Assembly (NCBI GenBank): GCA_034687125.1
Contig: JAQGBZ010000251.1
Location: 1-64,000 of the forward strand
Direction of reading: 5' to 3'
Source of the DNA: Neelides folsomi
Lineage: Eukaryota > Arthropoda > Collembola > Neelipleona > Neelidae
DNA: 64,000 nt
In this document: one piece after another, positions 23,801-35,800 of the stretch
Layout: each line of letters starts with the position of its first letter
How positions within the stretch are numbered: the first letter of the stretch is position 1
The notes under the pieces: model-generated
The model's input: the letters and a program-made list of their open reading frames with translations, nothing else
Databases searched by the model: none
Told to the model about the DNA's origin: nothing
Translations under genes and position numbers: made by a program

Positions 23801-26800
23801 TCCCACCCTTCCATTTATTTTCTTCCGAGTCAAGTCTCCCATTTACATTTCACATAGTTCACTGAAGCCCCTGATAGAAAACAGTGGTCAGCCATGTGAT
23901 GTTCAAGGTTTGTTCAAATGTGCATGAGGTTCCTGGGCCTTCGTAACTTCCTACGCAGACAGGGAAGGATTTCTCGTGTCAATAATCAAATGAATGGAAA
24001 GGAGCCCAAGGAGTATTGACAAACCATTAAGGGAGAAGAGATGATGCCGCGATATGCACGTCCACTCCCATCCGCCAAATAATGAATTGCGAGAATGGGT
24101 GTGTGCAGTGTGTGCGGGTGTGTAGGAGTTAACTGAAGGTTCGCGTGATCCAGAATTGACTCAAGTAGGGCAGAAGAGTGCTAAAAAGGAGGAGAGAAAC
24201 GGAATGTGGAAATTGCAAAATCTGCTTAGAGGCCCCCAAACGGAAAGGAATTTCTCCGAGGAAGCGGGTAATTCGGCGGAGAGGAAATGGCTCATCGCGA
24301 GACAACTCCAATCGCATGAGAAGGGAGAGAAAGAGAAAGGAGTTTTATACATATCTTATCAAGAGGAAATAAAATGTGCATGTCTAATGTTATTTCTGGG
24401 CTCGGGAGATAGAAAACCCTTTTTGCTCCCACTCTCCACTTCATGTTTTTGGCTTCTCCCATCGGAGGAATATACATGTGGAGTAATATTTTTGGGAACT
24501 ACGACCAGCAGCCCTCAGCACAAAACACGGCCTCCATTTCCCTACGCTTCTTCGCCACACATGGCACCCATCCAAAGACCTCAATTCTCTCTTGGCTCCC
24601 GAACCTCCCGAGCCCTGTCTTATGGGCCATCTCATTTTCGAATTGAAATCTGTGTAGCAACAATGCAATTGAATTGAAATACGCTTCCTCCTTGTCGGAT
24701 CCGCGGCTCAGACCCATACCTTGCTGTTTGAAAACACAAGCTTTTAATGCCAGCCTCGACTTCCTCCTTCCAAAAAATAGCAAACGGAGTCAATCAATTT
24801 TAATGAAAGGAGTTGATGGCCCAGGATGAGAATGTAATATATATATATTTGACAATGGCCAACTCGCTCTCTCTTCCGCGGAAGATCAATATTGGCTCGT
24901 AAGGCTTCTCTCACACTTTTTGCAACATCCATTTACGATGAGGAGACAAGGGGCAATTATTCTCTTTATCCTCCGTTTTTATTTTCTCTTTCAAAAGTTT
25001 CCGAATGAATTTATGGAGGATCCGAAGTGTTTCAGGGTGACGAGTTGGAATTTCACTTCCGCTCAGCTCAATTCGAAACCATTTTACTTAAATTCGCGAA
25101 ATAGTGAGCCAGTTGGGAGAGAAATTCCAGAGTAAAGAAGTGAGGAGTTTTTTATGGGTTGCATAGTCATGCAGGAGATACTCCTTTGCATATATCTCCC
25201 CTATATCCCATTGCTATTAAGAGTCACACTCCCCGAGGCTGTAAGCATCCGCCTTGGCCAACTGGCCTTTCCTTCCAGCTACACATCTCCGGCCTCAGGT
25301 TCCACCCTTTATATTTGGATAATACATATAAATGCATATATAATGGTCCGCTATTTACTAATGCTATTACCAGAACATTCTGAAGGAAGAGGAAAGTGTT
25401 GTTCCTTATATTCCTTTTTATATTCTTCCTCTATAATTTGAGTGGAGGAATGAGGAGAGAAACGACCGGCCTTGCCATAAAGTGTAATAAAAGGCAAGCT
25501 TGCCACGAAAAGCTGATCCTGTCCGATCGAATCGAACCGACGAGTCACCTTCGTTTCCCTATTTAGGTGTTGGGAAAGGTGCGCTTACTCATCATCTTGA
25601 GTTGAGGATTCTGAGGAAGAGGCACTTGGGTCTTACGAGTCTATTACACTACTCCTTCTTGAGCCCATCATCCTTAGGGTACCTTCACTGACTATATCCC
25701 CATAATACCCTCTTGTGTTTGGTCCATAAAATCTGGCTGGAAGAGAGAGAGAAATCCCCGCACTTTGACTGTGTGAGGAGGTGAGGCTCTCCACTCATTT
25801 TTACACTCTCCCTTTAGCCCACCACTCCCGAAATTTTTCACTTACAAAAAAATAATTCTCAAAGGGCACCACATTTCATGTATTGAGGCGACGGAGGCTG
25901 CCGAATGGGACGGGTTGGTTCTCCCATTTCGATCTACGAGCTCTCCGCGGTTGTTTGTGTGTTTTCGGCATTTCAGAGAAGTTCCTCTGGGCCTTATGGA
26001 ATACTCTGAATGTATACACAATCCAATCCAGCATTCTCAGACAACAATGTTCTTTAGTTGAAGAATGGGCCACAAAGGAAAAAAAGAGTCCTTCCTTCAA
26101 CTATTAGGTCCCTCCGACAAGGAACCTCACATGTAGCATTATGATCCCAAACATCCCCATATACACAATTTATTGACCCTCTCTTATCGCAGAGTGAGTT
26201 CCATTATTTGTAGTGAATTAGTAGGAACTCAGGAGCTTTTCTCTCCTTTTACCAGATTCACCTGCCTTCTCTCCTCCCCATCTAACACCTTTTACGCTTT
26301 GAACACTTTGAAGCTATTCATTATCCCATTTTACTTTTATCCATTTACAACACGCGCGGGCCAAACCTTGACGGCTCTGGCGGGTGGCAGAGTCCCACAG
26401 TAAAAATGCAAATGTTCGAAGCTATCAACACAAACACATGGCGAACATCCACGCATCTCTGATGCGAAGATTCTAAATGCAAAGCGTGTAATTATAGATA
26501 ATTAACCAATTGTGTGAAAGGCTTGAACTGTTCCTGAAATTGGACCCAGTGCGGATGGGAGAGATTTGCTGGGGCCAGAGTACACCATTTACCCCTCTTT
26601 ATATTGAAAGGGACAGAAGGTGGGGGTAAATAATAAGTTCAAGGATGGGGAGCTGGAACTGATTTATACTCCTTATCTCAGGAGAGTTGAATATCCATAA
26701 GGTGTTTTTAATATGGGCTGAACATGGAGATTACCTCTTATCCATCTCCATTTGTCACTCGCCATGATGGAATTAAAAATGTAATAGATAGGTTTCTCCT

Positions 26801-29800
26801 GGTGCCTCGGCTATCCTGTCTATTTATTATACTACCTTGGTCTGCCGCGAATGTTAATGCAATATATTAGAAGCGTTGGAGCGACTGCCAACCTGGGCTT
26901 CTATTTGCTTTGGCACTCCGTACCTACAACATAAATAGAAGGCGATGTGATATTCAAGGGATCAAGCCTTTTCTATTCACAACTTTCATACATTCTCCAC
27001 TTCCACGAATTGGTGTTTGGTTGAGAAGTTCAGATTTTATCACTTGACAACTCTCGCGCCTCTCCCTCCTGGAAAAACAATGGAAGAAATGAATCTGGAA
27101 GCTGAGGACCTCTCACTCCTCAGTTACACTTGAGAATGAAAAATCATTTTAATTTGACTACTATTTATTATTCACTTTCCAACCACATCATCAAGGGGAG
27201 AAATTCTGGAGGCGGAGAGTTCGCATAGTTTCACAATCTCAAGCACCTTCCGCTGTCTCTTCCCTCGCCAACTTCCCTCATTGGCGATGATGAGGATGAC
27301 GCATTCCTACCCCAGGAGTTTATGGACCATGTCAGGACAATGAAAATGGGAGATCCTAATGTCCCATGCTCGTCGATTCAGCTCTTGGAGATTCAAGAAG
27401 TGCCATTTAACTTGCTTCATCATCATCCATCTCCCTTCTTTCCACTCCACTTTGTCCGGAGTTCAAGGGAGGGCTTGGCGAGGTTTTAACTAACGCGCAT
27501 CACATTAACTTTGTTTCACCCAATGAAGTGTAAACGCGGCGGACCGAGAACCTCTTTGTCAGATTAAAAATGGGAGACATTTGCCCTCTGCGCATTTAAG
27601 AGACACTTACTCAGAGAGGAGAAGCCTTTGTGTGTGTTGTTGGGGATAAGGAAATAGCTCTTTGTTTTCCTTACAGTTCGACAGGGACGACTTGCGTCCC
27701 AAATTCCTTCTGAAGGCTATTCTCCCATAAAGTCCCCCCTTTCCCTTGAGCCAGACCCCTTCTTCTCGAGGGCTCATTGAGAAGGAGTTGAGTCTTTGCC
27801 TTGTTCCTAATGGCCCTGGCCAGGCTTTCCACTCTCTCCTTCGTTCCCGTCAATTGAATGGAATCTGGGTTTGGAGGGATGAGGAAACTCGGGAGGTTAA
27901 ATTCATGCACTCCCCTGTTCTTCTGATGCAAGGAACATGGGACTGGTAGTTATATGGAGACTCATGGGATCATCCGTGTTTTCCTTCCCTTTTCGTCAAG
28001 ATCATCACGTCAGGAGTTTGAGAAGAGAGTTAAAGAAGATTACCATACATATTTTTCTCTAACTCTTTACTGCTTGGTTTTGAAAAGATATCTCTCCTGG
28101 TGGTTCTTTCCAAATGACTCTTTTTACCTTTGAAAGGAGCAGAAGCCATATAAGGGATTATTAGGATCCCATTCTATATATTCTTTAGACTGGTCGGGTG
28201 AGCTAAAATAAAAATGAAGCCTTCTGTCGGGCGGGAGGAAGCGGACTGATGAAGAGCCTAAGTTTAGAATAGGAATGCAGAGCGAAGGGGAGCTCCGTCC
28301 CTAAATGAATGGATCTCAAATGCCATCCGATCCGGAAAAGTTTTCCTTCGACGATGAAGTTTTATGATCCTCGTATTATGGACATTTTCTTTCAATGACA
28401 TTTCTAGGAAGACTCTTCCCCTACTTTACATGAAGAAAGAAATGAAATAAAGGCCCGGGAGAGACGACTCACTCGCCTCCTAATAACTTACAACGACTAA
28501 AAAGTTGCTCAGGAAGCTTCCCCTTCTTCTAACTGAGTCAACGTCTTCATCAACCTTTACAACCCTCACAAATCGCCTTGCTCCTTATGACCCTCTTTTC
28601 TCAAAACCAAAGTTGTTCATAAAAGAAGAGGAAAACGGAATGGAAATATTGTAAGGAAGCCCCAGCCGCAAAACTTATTTTTTGTAACTCACAACTTCCT
28701 TCATTTCCCAATAATTGAGATGAGTGGACGGAAGTAGTATAATTGAAATCTTCCCTTACACCAAAACCATATGGACTTATGGTTTGTCCCTTTTGTATAA
28801 GCTTGTAATATTTCCTACTTATCTCAATTACATAAATCGGTCTCTCGGTTGTTTTGAAAATTGTTTTCCTCGCAAAGGAAATTCCTCCATTTTTCATATG
28901 AGAAAAAGTTTCTACAAAGATAAAAAGAACCGCATGAACTTTGCAATTAGTTTTAGTGTTTTCCTCATTTGACTCAAAATACGTATTAAGAATGTCTTGC
29001 GTTATTATAAATAATTACATTTAATACTCATAATTATAAAGGAGGAAAAGGAGAAACCCCGTGGGTTGAAGCACCAAAATTTATGAATCCTTTATAGCTA
29101 AAATAATTTCATTTAGAGGATTAAAGCATTTCAAAGGCGCATAATGGCCCTTTCCTTCTATAGTCATTCGGATGTGATTGTTTTGAGGGTCTGGGATGAA
29201 TAAGCGAGTTGGAGATGGATTTAAATAGGAGCTTAGCCACATGTGACAGATGAATTGAGATGAATGGGTGGGCTGAGGCTGGGAGAAGGTGTCCAGAGGT
29301 GAGAGAAGTGAAACAGTGGCAGCGATTAGAGTAAATGGGTCTGTTTCCTCCCAAATAGGGAGAAGAGTCATTTGTCTGCCGCTCTCTTTCTCTTTGTTCC
29401 TTTTAAACCCCGAGTCTTTTGGATGAATGGGAGGGAAGAGCGGAACAAGGGCTACTTTATCTCTCCCCAATCTATCCTCATTTATAAATTTGAACTTGTT
29501 CACGCGGCTCCTTCACAACTCTCCCCAAATCATCTGCGAGTGAGAGGAACAAAGACCGAGTTGAACCTCATTGAGCAGAGACTTATGGGCTTAACCTCTT
29601 GCGACACTTGAGAAATTTCCTCTTGCCGCAACGGGTGAATCCGAGGAGAGTGAGTCGTTAAATTAAATGGGCGAGCTTATTAAAGGAACTTTACATGACT
29701 TGGAATGGGATTTGTGTCGGCGTGAGCATTTGGCTTAATAAGAGTAACTTGTAAGGGGTGAGGTATGTTTGCAATTTGGTCTTCACTCCGCTCCTCGTTT

Positions 29801-32800
29801 TTGCCCCTTATCTCCATTTGTTCTTCATTTCCCTTTGTGGTCCCGAGAAAGTTGAGAGAGGATGAAGATGGAAAGAGATAAAACCATCGCTATCAAAGAA
29901 TCAATAGTGAGAGACGAGACGATCGGAAGAGTAAATATGTGTGACACAAATTAGGGGTCTTCCGCCCTATTTTTACCATCCCACACGTTTTTTGCATAAT
30001 GCACGGACTTCTTTTCCCAGATATTGTAATAACATCCCCGAAGGTAAAGTGGGCTGAGGACAGAAGGCAAACCAGAGATCATGTCATTCTTGTCACTTTC
30101 AAAGTAATTCAATATCATTCTCACAGTAGCTTATGTGTGTTTTCCCCCGTTCGTTGGTCTAATGGATAGAGTGGAAAGGGAATTGAAAGATATTAGGTAT
30201 CCAATCTCTCAACTCCACATCTGAATGCATTTCCTACCTGGCTTCATCACCCATCTCTTTTTCTTCCTCTTTCCATTAAGAGATCCACTCACTTAACTTG
30301 TGAGAGAAGAACTTGTATTTATGCAAGAGTGTATTTTTATCACACCGCTAAGAGAGGGGAGTAAGTATCCTTTGGTTTTCTTAAGTAATTAGCTGAAAAA
30401 TAAAAGTGCCATTAGAGCTAGCCAATTTGTAGTGGATTTCTCAAGGAATGTTCAAACCATTTATCAGGGAAAGCTCTCTCTCGAGTCAGAAACTCGAAAG
30501 GGTAAAGAGGATCGAACGTGATGTAGTGCCGAAACGCGTCTTAAACCCGAGTTTTCTCTTCAAAAGGAATAATGAGTCAACATGAGGTGTGAGTTGGTGT
30601 AAAAATACACCCAAAGAGGAGGGACGACCGAGAATTTAATGAGCTGCAATCGGGGGGTTGGAGGACGGGTGGCTAATAAGAATATATCTGAATGCTAATG
30701 ATCCCTGGCTTCGACGGCGGAGGAAGTGACTCCCTCGGTGCCCTCAGTAAATGTGAAATCCTCTTCGTCGTAAAAACAGGGCAACTTCCTCTTAAGCTAA
30801 TTCACCCCACTTTTAGTGTGTCTTTTGCAACATAATCTGAACGTAGGGTGTTCGCACCACAGGAAAAGATGTCTTGCTTCATCAACCATTGTTCAATCCT
30901 TGTTGTAAGAACATCAGTTTTCAAACCCACACGTGTTGGGACCTTTTCTCTTTGGTTAGCGAAGGGTGAGTCCTCCACTAAATCGCTCTTTCCCACATTT
31001 TTGCACCCCCGCTCAGAGGATCGTAAAATGATGGCGATGACTTGACTGAGAGAAGTAATGAATTTTTCAGACAAGGGTGGAGATGCCAAAATACTCGACG
31101 GACACATGAACTCTAATGGAGGAGTTTCTTTTCCTCCATGTTTGAGATAAGTTAAAGACTTTTCAGTTTTCTCATACATACGAGTATTACACTCATGTAC
31201 ATAATATGTATGAGTTAAACTGTATTCCCACTGCATCCCATCCAACTCTACTTATTTGGACTTCACAGACTCTTCATGGATATTAACCAAAGTCATAAAT
31301 CCTTGTTGGAGAGGAGAGCGGGAAGTTAAGGATATGTAAGGCGGCTCCCACTGGACAATTTTAATCTCAAATGAGTTCCACTTCTGCCACTACTTCCTAT
31401 TCCATCAAATGAAGCTCATTGAGAAATTTTCCATTTTTTCTCCTCTGCAATCATAATGATATAATGAAGGTCCGAGTTAGCCCGGAGTGACCTCAAGATG
31501 ACTCCATTTAAGGAGAGGGTGGTGGAATCCCACGCATGGAGTCAATTGGTATGTTGATGAAAAGATGATGGGAGGTCAATTGGCCTAATTAGGTGTCTGG
31601 ATGCCACTTATTTCCCAATTATATTCGATTGCTGGGACGTGATGGTGCGGGGAATATCAAAATGCCGAGAGGTAGCTGGCATCTTTAATGAATGAATCTC
31701 CTCTTGTTGGTACATTCAACATGTAGGTATGATGCTGATGAGCTGTAAGTTTGAAATGTAGCGAGTATTTCTTGTTTCGATATCTGACCACCTCTGAATG
31801 TGCTCACCTCCGGCCAGGGCGTGAGGGATGGGAGATCTTGAAATCAAATCAAATTGGCCACAGTCATTGACATTTGACTCCTTTTTGGTCCAGTTTGAGT
31901 ATTAAGAAGCCATGGCTGTCTGCCTCTCCCTCGCCTCGGTTGACAGGAGAGATGTATGAAGATGAAGTATGCCATTGGATTATATAATAATATTAAATAT
32001 TCTCCGAACTTCCTGAAGAGGTCGAGGAGAGAAATTGGTTTACTGCAGTTCATATAAATGTTCATGTTAAGATAGCCCTTTGATGGGAGGCCAAGGGAGA
32101 GAGCAATAACGTCAGCCCACGTTGCTCATTAGAAAATTCTGTTCGCCTACGCTTCCCGAGCGTGGCTCGTTTTTGCGAAAAATTGTTGGAGATAAGATAG
32201 GTATTTTGGACAGGATGGCCAGCGCCTACTGTCTTCCTTGAATATTAATTCACTCCCTGAGATGTCATTTCACATTATTATAAAGATGAAGATTACGGAG
32301 CTTGGGTTTCATCCTTGGGTTTCTTCACCTCTCGACGTACTCTCGTCATTCTTTCCTTCTCCTGGATGTGAGAACACTCTTTGTTCCTATTCCTTGACAA
32401 TCGATGGAGTGAGGATGGAGCGAAGGCACGACCCCGCATTTTAAACTCCGCATTAGAATATTGTTCATTATTTATTCGTGGACGAGGGAATGGAATGGGA
32501 GGATGTATGGGCACGTAGGAGAGGAACAAAGGAGGATTGAATTAAGGAATGAATGGGCCGAATGTCTGGGAACTCGGGTGGGTGTAACATGTAAATTAGT
32601 TCGTGGCGAGAGAGTCGGGTGGAGAGTCGGAGGGTCGCGTTGGTGGGCTGTATGGGCCATTGATGGTCTCTTGAAAGAATCCGTCATGTCATGAGCAGCG
32701 TCTCCGAACCCTTGTCCTTCCGACTGATCAATCAAGAGCCGTTTAATGTCCAGAGTGTAATTGATGGTTTTATTTTCAGGGATCTCCATGGATTGGTCAG

Positions 32801-35800
32801 ATCATGCCTTATGGTGGCCCGACCGAAACATGTGGCTGAGCCGGACGCGGTTCACACTCGACCAATATGGAGTTCAAGCTGACGCCCTCCTTTACTTCAC
32901 CCCCGTTCATAAGGTGAGACCTTAAAGAGGACTCGAGTGAGAAATTGAACCTCGTGCCCATTTTCACCACACTTAAATAAATAGCCATCACCACCTCGTC
33001 AGAAGACTTGAGACGGAATGGCTCGGGTGCATCCGTCGAGTTCAATCTCTTTTCCCTATACATTCCTGCTCATGTTTCGGGCCTTGTGGATTACCATAAT
33101 TTTGATTTCCGTCAATCACACTCTTTGATGTTTGTTGACTCTTGATTCCTTTCAGATGCTCCGGGTTCAGTTACCAGACCGAAGAACATTAGATTGCAAA
33201 GTCGACTTTTCAATCAAAACATTCAACGCCATAGTTCAGCTCTGCAAAGAACTAGGTAAACATCAACGGAAACATTTTGCATCTGTCATTGTCATTAAAT
33301 TTTAATTTCGCAATAATTCATTGAGAATCAGTGCCACATGGTTTCACTCTCACTCACATTTCTACTCAATATTATCCCATACTCGTTTGATGATGGGTGT
33401 ACTTTGAAAATGAGAAGGAATGAATGGTGAAATGGCGTCAATCTGAGTTTCATATTTTTATACTTACATATCGTTTAATGAGGCTTTTTCCAATCATAAA
33501 GCATTGCATATTTAAGCATTCATAAATACCTACTCTAGATAGTTTTTCAAAGAGTGGAGTATAAATAAAGCAGATAAATTCGACAGTTATAATGAGTTTT
33601 TTAAACCATTTATTATTAAGATTTACCTTGAGTTGGGGTTTTTATCAACGTTTATTGCTTTTTTAAGCTAATGTTAAATAGATATCTATCAGCGTCGTAA
33701 TTAGTTTTATCAAGGTAGTAATTATAACAATGGTTCATGCAAATTAATTAGGTGAGATAGAACTGGAACCTCAAACCACAAAATTAGCTCAACAAAAGGT
33801 CTTTTGGCAATAACACTTTCGCATATAAATATTTGATTGCCATATGTAGAGTATTTATTTATGCTTATATTTATGTACATAGGTTACTCATTCTAATATT
33901 TATTTACTTAATCTTCACTATACATTCAACGAACTGAAATTGGATCATTTTTGTGTATTAATTTAATTCCATCTGGATTAGATCATACTACGATGTGAGC
34001 CAATTGAAATTGAGAATATGGGGCTTGGAATGTTACTCGAATTACTCTATATAAACTAAAGCAGGAGAAATGATTTGTTAGAGGAATGTAGTGGTTTTGA
34101 GATTAGATAAATATCTTTTTAAACAACAGCTTGCTTTTCATGAAACCAAATAAAACTATCTTTTCTGATATTAAATTCATTGGTTTATAACTCCTCTCCT
34201 ATGTAGTTAAAGCACTTAGGTGCGTACTGCGTCTCTTTTATTTGATCCGGGCAAAGAGAGACGTTGGGTTTGATATCAAAGCTGTCGATTCTACGAAATG
34301 TTTCGAAGAAAAAAACCAACTGTTTATTTAATGAACCATTTTTGATTATGACTTCATTTTTAAGAGATTAAATATCATTTTATTTACCTAGTCGGAATAT
34401 CCTTTTAGGAGTTAAATTACATAATGATATAATGTTTTGTCGTGTAAGTTTTATTAACAGCTAAATTCTTAAATTATGTTGCTCTCATGTTCATTTATTG
34501 ACGTATTGAAAATTAGAAATATGTAAATTAAAACTTGGTCATACTGTTACGTAATGTGACTTACTTTTAGGTAGTTAACTTATAGTTTCACCTTTCAAAT
34601 TCAGTATGAGGTTAATAAGGAAATGCGCTTGCATAAAAATTTCTATTTGAGCTATGATTATAAATGACTTTATTGCTTAATTCTGAAAGCAGAGGAACGT
34701 TTTATTTATGTTATAATCGGTTTTACATAAGCTTTTAAAATACTCAAACTTAAACATTAAAGTAATATAAATATAATGGAAAAAATTACATATAAGTAAA
34801 TGTTATGTTTAATTTTATGAATTGTAAATTTTTACTTGTTTAAAACAACAGTAATTGGAATTTCTCAACTGTAACGTAACGTGCATATAAATTATTCATT
34901 TTGAACAAAAACTATGAGTTTGAATTCATTTTAACTGTTTCTGACAAATGGAATTTTGTGAATTATAAATTACATTTACATTAGGGCTATAAAAGGAATT
35001 CCAAATTATTGTTCAAATTGCAAAGAATTATGAGGGGAAATGATTTACAAGAATTCTTGAAGACTCATAAAGACTTTAATAATTCATATTTGAATTACTC
35101 ATACTGAAAAATATATGAGAGTCAAATGGTAAGGGAAAGCTTTAGTGCTTAATTATGTGGTGGCTGTATAAAATCCTATAAACGTCTTAAGGTTAATCCA
35201 TAAGCATCTATTACATATATGCAATTTAGGATGAAAAAAGAGAAGAAAGAGCACAATAAAGACTATTTTCCGTTTTATTACATCGTAAAGCGAAGTAACA
35301 AACAGTCCGAAACTACTTTCTCTCAATATTACCAGCGAGCAAACGATGTCTCTGGTTATTTATTCAGAAGATAAACAAACATTTGCATAATAATCCGATT
35401 ATTGAGAAGTTACGAATTTAGGTGGACAATAATAGGAGCCGTGATTTTTATAGGGATCATAAATTATGGCAAGGTACACACGAAGAAGTTCTGGCGACTT
35501 CTAGTTTCCGTCCACTGCCTTTTCCTTGATTTATTATTCAACTTTATTCATTGGACTTACAACTAAATTTACTTGTCTCCATTTAAATCCCTGCAAATTG
35601 AAGCCAAACCATGTTGCTCTCATAACTTAATGTCAAGTTCCTGATCGAACAAGTAATTTGAACTTTTATGAGTTGAATCAATTAGCCAAACTCTGGTTTA
35701 GGCAGATTTATATAACGTAAAACTGCCAGAGAGCAAGTTTCTCAAATTCCATAAACATGGCACAAATGCACAGAAAGCAATTTGTAATTCTCATCAGCGC

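Noticed and set aside
24156-24677. 173-codon open frame in kindlin intron 1
   Set aside because: Overlaps several other frames on both strands, has no domain, and such lengths are expected by chance at this GC.
30150-30225. tRNA-like start (TTGGTCTAATGGATAGAGTGG) resembling an A box
   Set aside because: No B box (GGTTCGAATCC-type), no matching acceptor stem and no cloverleaf could be drawn downstream.
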